Counted from the first letter of the stretch, positions 27,973 through 36,939 are shown. The stretch: DNA of 64,000 bases from Microvirga subterranea (GCF_003350535.1 NZ_QQBB01000005.1:404340-468339), one strand, 5' to 3'. Notes: generated from the letters alone by a model not told the origin. Numbers and translations are program-made.

Positions 27973-28673
27973 CGAGTATCATCCTGTTCCTGGCGGGACT
28001 CGCGGCGTTCGGCGGCTGGTGGCTGGCCAAGCAGCGGATCTCCGCCAAGCCCTGGCTCGAGGAGGGGCTAGCGGGGGAAATGCCTGGAACGGGTGCGCTC
28101 GCGATCCCGGCTGCAAAGGTCGGGCTCGGGGTCTTCCTCGCCGTCGTCGGCGCGCTCTTCGCCCTGTTCATCAGCGCCTATTCCATGCGCATGGGCATGA
28201 GCGACTGGCGTTCCGTCCCGATGCCTCGGCTGCTCTGGCCCAATACGGGGATGCTCGTCATGAGCAGTGTCGCGCTGCAATGGGCCGTCGTGGCCACACG
28301 CCGCGGAGACGAGGACGTGGTGCGGATCTCCCTTCTGGCGGGAGGCTTCTTCGCGGTCGCCTTCCTGGCCGGCCAGCTCTGGGTCTGGCGGCAGCTCGAG
28401 GAGAGCGGATACCTGCTTGCCGGCAACCCGGCCAACGCGTTCTTCTACCTAATGACCGGGCTGCACGGGCTGCACATGCTGGGCGGCCTCGTGGCCCTGG
28501 GGCGCACGACCGACCATGCCTGGCGCGGCGAGGCGCCTGCCGGAATCCGGCTCGGCGTGGAGCTCTGCGCCTCCTACTGGCATTTCCTGCTCCTCGTGTG
28601 GCTGGTTCTGCTGAACCTTCTCACCGGCTGGGCGGATAATGTCATCGATGTCTGTCGCGGGTTGCTGACCTGA
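27969..28673 (+). CDS. coxO: cytochrome c oxidase subunit III, first copy (CoxO-like)
   Basis: A 234-residue polytopic protein of the oxidase subunit III family, with a leading hydrophobic helix (SIILFLAGLAAFGGWWLA). Further helices carry the subunit III motifs LLWPNTGMLVMSSVALQWA, LMTGLHGLHMLGG and SYWHFLLLVWL. Its ATG overlaps the subunit I stop (ATGA), indicating coupling. It is one of two subunit III-like proteins in the operon. This is the more divergent, with a Met/Arg-rich loop (RMGMSDWRSVPMPR). Confidence 0.87.
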   Translation: MTSIILFLAGLAAFGGWWLAKQRISAKPWLEEGLAGEMPGTGALAIPAAKVGLGVFLAVVGALFALFISAYSMRMGMSDWRSVPMPRLLWPNTGMLVMSSVALQWAVVATRRGDEDVVRISLLAGGFFAVAFLAGQLWVWRQLEESGYLLAGNPANAFFYLMTGLHGLHMLGGLVALGRTTDHAWRGEAPAGIRLGVELCASYWHFLLLVWLVLLNLLTGWADNVIDVCRGLLT

Positions 28674-28687
28674 GGAGGGATCGTCCC

Positions 28688-29416
28688 ATGGCGGAAGCGG
28701 CACTGACGAGAACGAGCGTGGACAACCCCTATGCGCCGCAGCCTGGCCTCAGGGGCGTCGCGGCCGACTTCGCGTCCGACCAGAAGGCGTTCAAGAACGT
28801 CTCCTGGGGCAAGGCGATGATGTGGATCTTCCTCCTGAGCGACACCTTCGTGTTCAGCTGCTTCCTCATCGCCTACATGACGGCCCGCATGTCGACGACC
28901 GTGCCTTGGCCCAATCCGAGCGAGGTCTTCGCGCTCACCATCGGCGGCACGAGCCTTCCGCTCATCCTCATCGCGATCATGACCTTCGTGCTCATCTCGA
29001 GCAGCGGCACCATGGCGATGGCGGTGAACTTCGGCTACCGCCGCGACCGGAAGAAGACCGCGATCCTGATGCTGGTGACGGCGCTGCTGGGTGCCACCTT
29101 CGTGGGTATGCAGGCCTTCGAATGGACCAAGCTGATCCATGAGGGCGTGAGGCCCTGGGGCAATCCGTGGGGCGCGGCGCAGTTCGGCTCGTCCTTCTTC
29201 ATGATCACCGGCTTCCACGGCACCCACGTGACCTTCGGGGTGATCTTCCTGCTCATCACCGCCCGCAAGGTCTGGCGCGGCGACTTCGACACGGGGCAGC
29301 AGGGATTCTTCACCAGCCGGCGAGGGCGCTACGAGGCGGTCGAGATCATGGGCCTCTACTGGCACTTCGTCGATCTGGTCTGGGTGTTCATCTTCGCGTT
29401 CTTCTATCTCTGGTGA
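28688..29416 (+). CDS. coxP: cytochrome c oxidase subunit III, second copy (CoxP-like)
   Basis: A 242-residue oxidase subunit III with five to six membrane helices: WIFLLSDTFVFSCFLIAYM, the family motif MITGFHGTHVTFGVIF, and LYWHFVDLVWVFIFAFFYLW at the C-terminus. It starts 15 bases after the first subunit III gene, with GAGGAGG upstream. The two copies are not close duplicates, as expected for CoxO and CoxP in Bradyrhizobium. Its stop lies inside an 18-bp tandem duplication that also supplies the ribosome site of the next gene. Confidence 0.9.
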   Translation: MAEAALTRTSVDNPYAPQPGLRGVAADFASDQKAFKNVSWGKAMMWIFLLSDTFVFSCFLIAYMTARMSTTVPWPNPSEVFALTIGGTSLPLILIAIMTFVLISSSGTMAMAVNFGYRRDRKKTAILMLVTALLGATFVGMQAFEWTKLIHEGVRPWGNPWGAAQFGSSFFMITGFHGTHVTFGVIFLLITARKVWRGDFDTGQQGFFTSRRGRYEAVEIMGLYWHFVDLVWVFIFAFFYLW

Positions 29417-29441
29417 GGCAAGCATCTCTGGTGAGGAAAGC
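29406..29441 (+). repeat. 18-bp tandem duplication at the coxP/subunit IV junction
   Basis: ATCTCTGGTGAGGCAAGC (29406-29423) is followed directly by ATCTCTGGTGAGGAAAGC (29424-29441), with one mismatch. Copy 1 contains the coxP stop (29414-29416). Copy 2 supplies GTGAGGAAAG as ribosome site for the subunit IV ATG at 29443. Confidence 0.9.
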
Positions 29442-29442
29442 C

Positions 29443-29790
29443 ATGGCAGACGCATCGGCACACGCGACGGGGCATGCGCAGGGCCAGCAGCATCCGATCC
29501 GCCTCTATCTGGTCGTCTGGGGCTGGCTCTTCGTGCTCAGCACCTTCTCGTACCTGGTGGATTACTTTCACCTTCAGGGCGGGCTGCGCTACTCCCTGAT
29601 CCTGCTGTTCATGATGCTCAAGGCGGGGCTGATCGTGGCCGTGTTCATGCACATGGCGTGGGAGCGGCTGGCGCTGGTCTACGCCATCCTGGTGCCGGTT
29701 GCGGCCGTGCTCGTCTTCGTGGCCATCATGGTGCTCGAGTCCGACTACACGCTTCTCTCGCGCATGACGTTCTTCCTGCCCGGAGCCTGA
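29443..29790 (+). CDS. cytochrome c oxidase subunit IV family protein
   Basis: A 115-residue small membrane protein with three helices (LYLVVWGWLFVLSTFSYL, LFMMLKAGLIVAVFMHM, VPVAAVLVFVAIMVL). It has the subunit IV hallmark of a conserved FMHM after a Lys in helix 2. It is the last gene of the oxidase operon, 26 bases after coxP, and is thought to stabilise the CuB site during assembly. The ATG at 29443 follows a duplicated GTGAGGAAAG. The original B. japonicum coxMNOP operon is named for four genes, so this fifth gene is an extension. Confidence 0.85.
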   Translation: MADASAHATGHAQGQQHPIRLYLVVWGWLFVLSTFSYLVDYFHLQGGLRYSLILLFMMLKAGLIVAVFMHMAWERLALVYAILVPVAAVLVFVAIMVLESDYTLLSRMTFFLPGA

Positions 29791-29826
29791 TCGAGACCCC
29801 GCCCCGGGCAATTCAGATGGCAGTCC

Positions 29827-30669
29827 TTATGACCGCACTGGCGTTTCCTTCGCCGGCAGGACCTCTTGCGGGGGAGGCGGCTCGACGACGTGCCGGTAGA
29901 GGTGCCAGGTCGCGTGTCCGAGCACCGGCATCACCACCGCGAGCCCGACGAACAGGGGCAGCGAGCCGAGGAGCAGGCCGCCGGCCACGATCACGCCCCA
30001 GAGCGCCATGGTGAGGGGGTTGGCCGCCACGGCGCGGATCGAGGTGGTGACGGCCACGGCCGCGCCCACGTCCCGGTCGAGGAGCAGCGGGAAGGAGATC
30101 ACGCTGATGCTCAGCACCACCGCGGCGAAGATAAAGCCGAGGATGTTGCCTAGCAGGATGAGCCGCATCCCCTGAGGCGTCGTGAGCACCTCGTTGACGA
30201 AGCGCGTATAGGAGTCCGGCGCCGCGTAGCCGAAGAGGGATTCGTAGAGCATACGCGCCGTGGTCATCCACGCGAAGAAGATCACGAGCAGCACGACGCC
30301 GAGCGCGATGATCGACGGGATCGACGGAGAGCGCAGCACCGCGAAGGCGTCCTGCCAGGTGGGCTCCAGTCCCATCTCCCGCCGCCGGCTGATCTCGTAC
30401 AGCCCGATTGCCGCCAGAGGGCCGAGCAGCGCGAAGCCGGAGGCCAGCGGATAGAGCAGGGGCAGGGCGTTGTTGGTGAAGGTCAGGGCCGCGAGGCAGG
30501 CGCCGGCGATGGGATAGATGAGCGCCAGAAAGAGCAGATGAGAGGGCATCGCCCAGAAATCGTCGAACCCCCGGGAGAGGGCTTCCTTGAGATCGCTGGG
30601 GCCGATTTTACGTACGACAGGATGGGCCGGGATCTCGTCAGCGCCGGCGATCACATGGAAATGGGCCAT
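29827..30669 (-). CDS. DUF2189 family integral membrane protein
   Basis: A 280-residue polytopic protein with about six membrane helices. It has the DUF2189 opening VRKIGPSDLKEALSRGFDDF, followed by SHLLFLALIYPIAGACLAAL, and later the ISRRREMGLEPTWQDAF loop typical of the family. The family is common in Alphaproteobacteria and its function is unknown. ATG 30669 has GGAGG seven bases upstream; the ATG six bases earlier sits too close to it. The gene is convergent with the oxidase operon and divergent from ada. The short gap to the oxidase operon may be coincidence. Confidence 0.83.
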   Translation of the reverse strand: MAHFHVIAGADEIPAHPVVRKIGPSDLKEALSRGFDDFWAMPSHLLFLALIYPIAGACLAALTFTNNALPLLYPLASGFALLGPLAAIGLYEISRRREMGLEPTWQDAFAVLRSPSIPSIIALGVVLLVIFFAWMTTARMLYESLFGYAAPDSYTRFVNEVLTTPQGMRLILLGNILGFIFAAVVLSISVISFPLLLDRDVGAAVAVTTSIRAVAANPLTMALWGVIVAGGLLLGSLPLFVGLAVVMPVLGHATWHLYRHVVEPPPPQEVLPAKETPVRS

Positions 30670-30894
30670 GACCATTCCTCCATAACCGTTTTTGGAGCGG
30701 TCACAGGTCACGGAAGGCCGTGCCGAGGCGATAGGTCGGCACAACGCGACCTGCACTCTTGGAGGAGTATAGGGCGACGCAGCGGAAATGTCGCCCCCGG
30801 ATGGCATCCAAAGGGGCACGAAGGCGAAGCGGGCCGAAATTCGCTGTCGATTTGTCGGTGGAGCCCGAAGCGGGAGGTTTGGTAAAACGTCACC

Positions 30895-32004
30895 ATGACC
30901 ACATCCCAGCTCCCTCCCGTCCCCGAAATGCTCCGCGCCATGCTGGCCAGCGACGCCGCCTATGAGGGCGTCTTCTACACGGCGGTGAAGACCACCGGGA
31001 TCTTCTGCCGCCCGACCTGCACGGCCCGGAAGCCGAAACCTGAGAACGTGGTGTTCCACCGGACCGCCGAAGACGCCCTGACGGCGGGCTTCCGGCCCTG
31101 CAAGCGCTGCCGCCCGCTCGACGCGAAGGGCGCCGCGCCGGACTGGGTCGCGGCCCTCCTGAAAGACGTCGAGGCCTCTCCGGCGCGGCGGTGGACCGAC
31201 GAGGATCTGGCGGCCCGCGCCATCGAGCCGGCGCGCCTCCGCCGCTGGTTCAAGGACAATTTCGGCATGACCTTCCATGCATGGCTGCGGACGCGCCGGC
31301 TCGGGCAGGCGCTCGGCAGCATCAGCGCGGGCGAGACCATCGATGCCGCGGCCTACGACAACGGCTACGAATCCCTGAGCGGCTTCCGCGAGGCCTTCCG
31401 CCAGACCATGGGCACGACGCCCGGGCGCAGCCGGACGGCGAGCCTCATGGTCTACCGGCGCATCCTCACGCCCCTGGGGCCGATGATCGCCATGGCGGAG
31501 GAGAGGGGGCTCTCCCTGCTCGAGTTCACCGACAGGCCGGCCCTTCCGGCCGAGATCGAGGAGCTGAAGGGCCGCTACGGCTACGCCATCGCGCCCGGCG
31601 GTAACGCCCATCTCGATCAGGTCGAACGGGAGCTGGAGGCGTATTTCGCCGGCCGCCTGACGGCCTTCTCGGTCCCGCTCCTGCTGCCGGGCACCCCGTT
31701 CCAGCAGGAGGTCTGGTCAGCCCTGCAGCGGATCCCCTTCGGCGAGACCCGGTCCTACGGCGAACTGGCCTCGATCCTGGGCCGCCCCGGCGCCAGCCGC
31801 GCGGTCGGGCGCGCCAACGGGCAGAACAGGGTCTCGATCGTGGTACCCTGCCACCGCATCATCGGCGCGGACGGCTCGCTCACCGGCTATGGCGGCGGGC
31901 AGCCGCGCAAGGATTTCTTGCTGAAGCTCGAGCGGCGCGTCCGCTTCCCGGAGGGGCAAGGAGCCGCTGCCACGACCAGGGAGGTCCAGGCCAGCCTGTT
32001 CTGA
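30895..32004 (+). CDS. ada: Ada: methylphosphotriester/O6-methylguanine-DNA methyltransferase and activator
   Basis: A 369-residue Ada protein. The N-terminal Zn domain has Cys38, Cys42, Cys69 and Cys72 (GIFCRPTC and PCKRC), matching E. coli Ada exactly; Cys38 takes the methyl group from phosphotriesters. An AraC-type helix-turn-helix region follows (residues 100-180, with AAAYDNGYESLSGFREAFRQ). The C-terminal O6-methylguanine methyltransferase has active site VVPCHRIIG (Cys319). It repairs methylated DNA and, once methylated, activates its regulon. It stands alone, divergent from the DUF2189 gene. Confidence 0.95.
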   Translation: MTTSQLPPVPEMLRAMLASDAAYEGVFYTAVKTTGIFCRPTCTARKPKPENVVFHRTAEDALTAGFRPCKRCRPLDAKGAAPDWVAALLKDVEASPARRWTDEDLAARAIEPARLRRWFKDNFGMTFHAWLRTRRLGQALGSISAGETIDAAAYDNGYESLSGFREAFRQTMGTTPGRSRTASLMVYRRILTPLGPMIAMAEERGLSLLEFTDRPALPAEIEELKGRYGYAIAPGGNAHLDQVERELEAYFAGRLTAFSVPLLLPGTPFQQEVWSALQRIPFGETRSYGELASILGRPGASRAVGRANGQNRVSIVVPCHRIIGADGSLTGYGGGQPRKDFLLKLERRVRFPEGQGAAATTREVQASLF

Positions 32005-32111
32005 CGCGGCGCGCTCATGCGAGCCATGCCCTGAAAGCCGTTTACGCTGCGCAGGCATTGACGCAGCATGCATCTCCGTCGAATCCGTTCGAGCCTGATG
32101 GAGATCTTGAG

Positions 32112-33536
32112 TTGAGCGCGCAAACCTCGTCGTACCGGGACAGCCGGGAGCCTGCCTCCGACCTTGCCGACTGGACCGCGTCCGAGATGCTGGAGGCCTA
32201 TGGCCGCAAGGACGTCTCGCCGGTCGAGGTGACGCAGGCGGTGATCCGAAGGATCGAAGCCTGCGAGCCCAAGCTCCAGGCCCTTTATGCCTTTGATCCC
32301 GAGGCGGCCCTGCGCGATGCGAAGGAATCCGAGGCGCGATGGAGCCGCGGCGATGCGCTCCCTCTCGACGGCGTTCCGGCGACCATCAAGGAGAACATCG
32401 CCACCAAGGGCACCCCTGTTCCCTTGGGGACCGCGGCGCGCCCGCTCACGCCCGCGGCAGAGGATGCGCCGCCCGCCGCGCGCCTCCGCGAGGACGGTGT
32501 GGTGATCCTCGCCAAGACCACCATGCCCGACTACGGCATGCTGTCGTCGGGCCTTTCCAGCTTCCATCCCCTGGCGCGCAATCCGTGGGACGTGACGAAG
32601 AATCCGGGCGGCAGCTCGGCGGGCGCGGGAGCCGCCGCGGCCGCGGGTTACGGCCCCCTCCATATCGGCACAGATATCGGGGGCTCGATCCGGCTGCCGG
32701 CGGGCTGGTGCGGCGTGTTCGGCCTCAAGCCCAGCTTCGGCCGCATCCCGATCGATCCGGCCTATTACGGCCGCGTGGCGGGGCCGATGACCCGGACCGT
32801 CAAGGATGCTGCACTCATGATGCGCAGCCTGTCCCGGCCAGACGCCCGCGACGCCATGAGCCTGCCGTACCAGGACCTGCCCTGGCTCGATCTCGACATC
32901 GACATCAGGAGCTTGAAGATCGGCGTGATGATGGAGGCCGGCATCGGCATCCCGCTCGATCCGGAGGTGCGCGCCTGCGTGGAGCAGGCCGTGAGGCTGT
33001 TCGCGGAGGCGGGCGCCGAGATCGAGGAGGTTCCGCCCTTCGTCACCCGCGAGATGCTCGACGGGCTCGACGATTTCTGGCGTCAGCGCGCCTGGATGGA
33101 CATCGGCTCCCTGGGCGAGGAGGAGCAGTCCCGCGTTCTGCCCTATATCCGCCAGTGGGCCGAGGGCGGGAAGTCGCTCACCGGCGCCGAGGTCTATCAC
33201 GGCATGAACCAGATGCTGGTGATGCGCAATGCGGCCGTCGCGGCGACCCACCGCTTCGACTTCGTGCTCTCGCCCGTCGCGCCCATCGCGGCCTATCCGG
33301 CCGAGCTCGCGTCCCCGATCCATAACCCGGAAGAGCCGTTCGAGCACATCGGCTACACGGTCGCCTTCAACATGTCGGACCAGCCCTCGGCCTCCGTCAA
33401 TGCGGGCTTCACGGCGGCGGGCCTGCCGATCGGCCTGCAGGTCACCGGCCGTCGCTTCGACGATGTGGGCGTGCTGCGCCTGAGCCGCGCCTGGGAGACG
33501 ATGTGCCCGGCGAAGCGTCCGTGGCCGAAATTCTAG
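32112..33536 (+). CDS. amidase signature family protein
   Basis: A 474-residue amidase with the Ser-Ser-Lys triad: Lys in TIKENIATKG (about residue 95), the cis-Ser in NPGGSSAGAGAA, and the nucleophile Ser in TDIGGSIRLPA. Family members hydrolyse amides, including amino-acid amides, aryl amides or the intermediates of Glu-tRNA amidotransferase. The start is probably TTG 32112, with GGAG eight bases upstream; a TTG at 32058 is possible but has no ribosome site. It is not gatA by context, since no gatB or gatC adjoins. The substrate is unknown. Confidence 0.83.
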   Translation: MSAQTSSYRDSREPASDLADWTASEMLEAYGRKDVSPVEVTQAVIRRIEACEPKLQALYAFDPEAALRDAKESEARWSRGDALPLDGVPATIKENIATKGTPVPLGTAARPLTPAAEDAPPAARLREDGVVILAKTTMPDYGMLSSGLSSFHPLARNPWDVTKNPGGSSAGAGAAAAAGYGPLHIGTDIGGSIRLPAGWCGVFGLKPSFGRIPIDPAYYGRVAGPMTRTVKDAALMMRSLSRPDARDAMSLPYQDLPWLDLDIDIRSLKIGVMMEAGIGIPLDPEVRACVEQAVRLFAEAGAEIEEVPPFVTREMLDGLDDFWRQRAWMDIGSLGEEEQSRVLPYIRQWAEGGKSLTGAEVYHGMNQMLVMRNAAVAATHRFDFVLSPVAPIAAYPAELASPIHNPEEPFEHIGYTVAFNMSDQPSASVNAGFTAAGLPIGLQVTGRRFDDVGVLRLSRAWETMCPAKRPWPKF

Positions 33537-34327
33537 CGCGGCGCGGACGCCGGTGACGGCGCGGCGCTCGACACCGTGGAGCCGGTGGTCTCCACGGTAA
33601 CCGCCTTGCGCAGCTGGTTGACGAAGGCGTTCAGGCTGTCGGCGTCGTCCGGATCGTCGTCGATCTGCGCCAGCGTGCTGCTGTCGAAGGGCTCCTCGCG
33701 GATCGAGCCGTCGCTCATGACCGTGGTCTTGATGCCGGAGGCGACATCGAACGAGACGGTCTTGATGGTCGGTGTCGTGCCCTCCGGCTGCCTGGCGGCC
33801 ACCGCGACAGGAGGCGCTTCCGGCGCCGTCGGGGCAGGGGCTTGCGCGGTCGCGGCCGGTTGAGTGGGCTGGTCCGCGCCGGCGCTCTGCTCAGGCTGCT
33901 CCTTGGACGCGGCCTCGGCAGCACTCTCCGCGGCGGGGCTGTCGTCGGCGTTTTCCTGAGCCTGCTTGCGGCGCTGCTCGTCCCGTGCGGCCCGCTGGCG
34001 CTTCAGGGCGGCGTCCGCCTGCGCCTGCTCGGCGAGCACCTGGTCGAGTCGCGCCTTGGCCTGCTGGGCCTCGCGCTGGGCCTGCGATCCGAACGTCGCC
34101 GCGAGAGGATTCTGGACACGCTCCGCATCCGCCTTGGCCTTCGCGGCATCGGCCGCATTGGCGGCCTCGATGCGCTTGCGGGCGATCTCGACCTGCGCCG
34201 GGTCGTTCGTGTCGTAGGTGAAGCGCTGGCCGTTGATGTCGTATGACACCTTCTTGGCTTCTGCCCCACCGATGGCTGCCCCGATCATGAAGGACGATGC
34301 TGCGACGATCCTGAGTGTCTTGTTCAT
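33533..34327 (-). CDS. exported coiled-coil protein of unknown function
   Basis: A 264-residue protein with a signal peptide (MNKTLRIVAASSFMIGAAIG, cleavage near AEA-KK). It has a short beta segment KVSYDINGQRFTYD, then a long Ala/Glu/Lys/Gln-rich coiled coil (about residues 45-130). A Pro/Ala-rich linker follows to about 185, and then a C-terminal domain with KTVSFDVASGIKTTVMSDGS. I do not recognise a characterised family. The gene stands alone, three bases over the end of the convergent amidase gene. A periplasmic or envelope role is inferred only from the signal peptide. Confidence 0.65.
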   Translation of the reverse strand: MNKTLRIVAASSFMIGAAIGGAEAKKVSYDINGQRFTYDTNDPAQVEIARKRIEAANAADAAKAKADAERVQNPLAATFGSQAQREAQQAKARLDQVLAEQAQADAALKRQRAARDEQRRKQAQENADDSPAAESAAEAASKEQPEQSAGADQPTQPAATAQAPAPTAPEAPPVAVAARQPEGTTPTIKTVSFDVASGIKTTVMSDGSIREEPFDSSTLAQIDDDPDDADSLNAFVNQLRKAVTVETTGSTVSSAAPSPASAPR

Positions 34328-34572
34328 TGTCGTGCTCAAGTCTCCTGATCATTAAGAGTCATTTAATGAATATGGCGGTCATATGACGTAACGATATCAA
34401 GAGGCAATTCTTTGTGAATAGGAGATGAATTCTTGGTGGCTTGCGGGAGCATCCAGGAGGCCATGGTAGAATACTGTCCTGCGCCGAGTCCTGGGCGGCA
34501 GTCGGCGCGAAAGCGCTATGTCGCGGCACCGTACGGGTTTTCCGGCTCCCGTTCGGCTGCTAAAGCACCCCG

Positions 34573-35343
34573 ATGACCTACAAAGTTGCTGCTCTCTATC
34601 AATTTGTTCCGCTGCCGGATTTCCGCGATCTCCGAGAGCCGATGCGCGCCCTCTGCACCGGCCTCGACCTGAAGGGCACGCTGCTGCTGGCTTCCGAGGG
34701 AATCAACGGCACGGTCGCCGGACGGGCCGAAGCGATCGATGCGCTCGTGGCGGAGCTGCGGCAGGGCGTCCTGTTCCAAGGCCGCCTCGACAATCTCGAG
34801 CTGAAGTTCTCCACCGCGGCCGAGATGCCGTTCCGGCGCATGAAGGTGCGGCTCAAGAAGGAGATCGTCACCCTCGGCAGCCCGGAGGCCGACCCTGTAG
34901 CCCGCGTCGGCACCTATGTGTCCGCCCGCGACTGGAACAGGCTCCTGGAGGATTCCGACATCGTGCTCATCGACACCCGCAACGACTTCGAGGTCGCGAT
35001 GGGCACCTTCGAGGGTGCCGTCGATCCCCGCATCAAGAGCTTCAGCGAGTTCCGCGACTTCGTCGCGAAGGACCTCGATCCGGCGAAGCACAGGAAGGTC
35101 GCCATGTTCTGCACCGGCGGCATCCGCTGCGAGAAGGCGAGCGCCTACATGCTCGCAAAGGGCTTCGAGGAGGTCTACCACCTCAAGGGCGGCATTCTTC
35201 AATATCTCGAGGACGTGCCGGAGGCCGAGAGCCGCTGGCAGGGCGGATGCTTCGTGTTCGACGAGCGCATCGCCCTCGGGCATGGCCTGTTGGAGCTTCC
35301 CGCCGCTGCGCGACAGATGGAGGACGACGCGTCCCATGAGTGA
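34573..35343 (+). CDS. trhO: tRNA uridine(34) hydroxylase TrhO (rhodanese family, YceA)
   Basis: A 256-residue protein with an N-terminal acylphosphatase-like domain (residues 1-95) and a rhodanese domain with active-site loop CTGGIRCEK (Cys180, Cys186). The features match TrhO/YceA, which makes 5-hydroxyuridine at position 34 of tRNA with O2. The [12 protein letters not shown] and [11 protein letters not shown] blocks are family-typical. The ATG at 34573 is clear. Its stop overlaps slyX by eight bases, so the two are likely translated from one message, with a DUF1176 gene behind. Confidence 0.9.
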   Translation: MTYKVAALYQFVPLPDFRDLREPMRALCTGLDLKGTLLLASEGINGTVAGRAEAIDALVAELRQGVLFQGRLDNLELKFSTAAEMPFRRMKVRLKKEIVTLGSPEADPVARVGTYVSARDWNRLLEDSDIVLIDTRNDFEVAMGTFEGAVDPRIKSFSEFRDFVAKDLDPAKHRKVAMFCTGGIRCEKASAYMLAKGFEEVYHLKGGILQYLEDVPEAESRWQGGCFVFDERIALGHGLLELPAAARQMEDDASHE

Positions 35344-35557
35344 CCATGACGCCTTGAGCGCCCGCATCGACGCGCTGGAGATCCGCATCGCCTATCAGGA
35401 CGAGACCATCGAGGATCTCAACCAGACCATCGTGGCGCAGTGGAAGCAGATCGATCTCCTGACCCGGCAGATCGCCAATCTCACCGACCGCATCCAGGAG
35501 GCGGAGCACAAGGCCGGCGGCCCATCCGCTCCCGAGCCACCGCCGCCGCACTACTGA
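35336..35557 (+). CDS. slyX: SlyX family protein
   Basis: A 73-residue coiled-coil protein of the SlyX family: [20 protein letters not shown], then [20 protein letters not shown] and an alternating hydrophobic heptad pattern, ending in the family's Pro-rich tail (PEPPPPHY). The function is unknown; SlyX was first linked to lysis genes of phiX174. It overlaps the trhO stop by eight bases and is followed 26 bases later by the DUF1176 gene. Confidence 0.88.
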   Translation: MSDHDALSARIDALEIRIAYQDETIEDLNQTIVAQWKQIDLLTRQIANLTDRIQEAEHKAGGPSAPEPPPPHY

Positions 35558-35583
35558 TCGCCTCGTCCCGAAGGACAGCCTCC

Positions 35584-36660
35584 ATGCCGCGCCACCTCCG
35601 TCTCGCGTTTGCCCTTGCGCCGCTCGCCATTGCAGCTCCGGCTCTGGCGCAACAGAAGCCGCAAGCCGCCGCGCAGGTGCAGCCGCTCAAGCAGTTCAAG
35701 GACTGGACCGTCGGCTGCGACAACGCCCGGACCTGCACGGCGCTCGGGCTCGCACCGGACGACGGAACGATGGGACCCTATGTCAGGATCAGCCGGGGCG
35801 GCACCGCCGACGCCGCGCCCACGATCAGCTTCGCGATGGTGCTCGACGATGGGGTGCAGGTTGCCTCTCCCGGCCTGAAGCTCACCCTGGACGGCAAGGA
35901 CATCCCAGGACTCCCGGCCCAGCCCCTGAAGGCGGGCATCGACGACGACGTGGTGCGTGCGGAGCTCCCCGCAGGGCAGGCAGAAGCATTCGTCGCAGCC
36001 CTGCGCAACGGCACGCGCCTCAACGTGCAGCTCCTCGACGGATCGAAGGAAGCGGCCAGCGGAGCGATCTCGCTCGCCGGCTCCGCCGCGGCGCTGCTCT
36101 ACATGGACGACCAGCAGAAGCGCGTCGGTACCGTCACGGCGCTCGCGCGCAAGGGCGACGCGCCGGCATCGGCCATCCCTCCCGTCCCCGAACTGCCGGT
36201 GGTCGCCGCCAAGCGCATGACCGATCTGTCGAAGGCCAAACAGCCGCGGCCGGCCGGAATCGCGCGTCCGAAGGGCGAGTTCTGCAAGGAATACCCGGAC
36301 ATGGTGATCGGGCTTTCGGCGGGCCAGACGCTGTGGGGACTGTGCTCAGATGCCGCCGCCTACAACTTCGATTACAGGTTCTTCGTGGCCGGGCAGGGGC
36401 GGCCGAAGCCGGCTGCCTTCATGGCCCCGGGACTGGTGCAGGAGCGGGACGCAGGCGTCCTGACCTCGCCGGCGCTTTCCGACGACGGGATGACGCTCGG
36501 CTCCTTTGCCAAGGGCAGGGGCCTCGGCGATTGCGGCGTGCTGGCCGAATGGGCCTGGGACGGCGCGGCCTTCAGGCTGATGCGCGCGACCATGATGGAT
36601 TCCTGCCGCGGCGTCTTGGCCGACGATTGGCCCGTGCTCTTCCAGGCCAGGCGCGGGTGA
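35584..36660 (+). CDS. exported DUF1176 family protein
   Basis: A 358-residue protein with a Sec signal peptide (MPRHLRLAFALAPLAIAAPALA). The mature part matches DUF1176: FKDWTVGCDNARTCTALG near the start with a Cys pair, a central domain, and CGVLAEWAWDG and DDWPVLFQA at the end. At least six Cys suggest disulfides. The family occurs in Proteobacteria and is periplasmic, of unknown role. It may be the third gene of trhO-slyX-DUF1176. I considered IalB-like invasion proteins because of the opening KDWTVGCDN, but the length and C-terminal motifs favour DUF1176. Confidence 0.82.
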   Translation: MPRHLRLAFALAPLAIAAPALAQQKPQAAAQVQPLKQFKDWTVGCDNARTCTALGLAPDDGTMGPYVRISRGGTADAAPTISFAMVLDDGVQVASPGLKLTLDGKDIPGLPAQPLKAGIDDDVVRAELPAGQAEAFVAALRNGTRLNVQLLDGSKEAASGAISLAGSAAALLYMDDQQKRVGTVTALARKGDAPASAIPPVPELPVVAAKRMTDLSKAKQPRPAGIARPKGEFCKEYPDMVIGLSAGQTLWGLCSDAAAYNFDYRFFVAGQGRPKPAAFMAPGLVQERDAGVLTSPALSDDGMTLGSFAKGRGLGDCGVLAEWAWDGAAFRLMRATMMDSCRGVLADDWPVLFQARRG

Positions 36661-36666
36661 AGCGGG

Positions 36667-36939
36667 CTATTGCAGCCGGTACTCCCCGTCGATGGTCCGC
36701 ATCTGGGCCGGCTTGATGAGCCGCGCATGGGCGACGGTCACCGAGTGCAGCGGCCCGTCGAGCTTCTCCTCCCAGAAGGTCAGGAACTTGGTCAGGGCCG
36801 GGAATTTCGGGAAGAGGTCGTAGTCCTGCCAGATGTATTCCTGGACGAGGGAGCGATGGTCCGGGATCCGGTAAAGGATCTGCGCCGTGGTGAGGCCGTA
36901 GCCCCGGAGTTGGCGGACGAAATCCGGTGACACCTGCAT
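36667..36939 (-). CDS. Usg family protein
   Basis: A 90-residue Usg protein, named after an open frame in the Caulobacter tryptophan operon and found mainly in Alphaproteobacteria. The family pattern is clear: RQLRGYGLTTAQILYRIPDH, YIWQDYDLFPKFP and GPLHSVTVAHARLIKP. Function unknown. The ATG 36939 has AGGAG nine bases upstream; one codon earlier is a TTG. It is convergent with the DUF1176 gene and divergent from groES. Confidence 0.88.
   Translation of the reverse strand: MQVSPDFVRQLRGYGLTTAQILYRIPDHRSLVQEYIWQDYDLFPKFPALTKFLTFWEEKLDGPLHSVTVAHARLIKPAQMRTIDGEYRLQ

Noticed and set aside
26373..28673. Apparent 766-codon protein ending in oxidase subunit III
   Set aside because: Only the last 234 codons, from ATG 27969, encode a real protein. 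The part before is an off-frame reading of subunit I.
29827..31611. 594-codon minus-strand frame including the DUF2189 protein
   Set aside because: The first 314 codons are antisense to ada with no similarity. The real start is ATG 30669 with GGAGG.
35584..36660. Call as IalB invasion-associated protein
   Set aside because: The opening resembles IalB, but the length and the C-terminal CGVLAEW and WPVLFQA motifs fit DUF1176 better.
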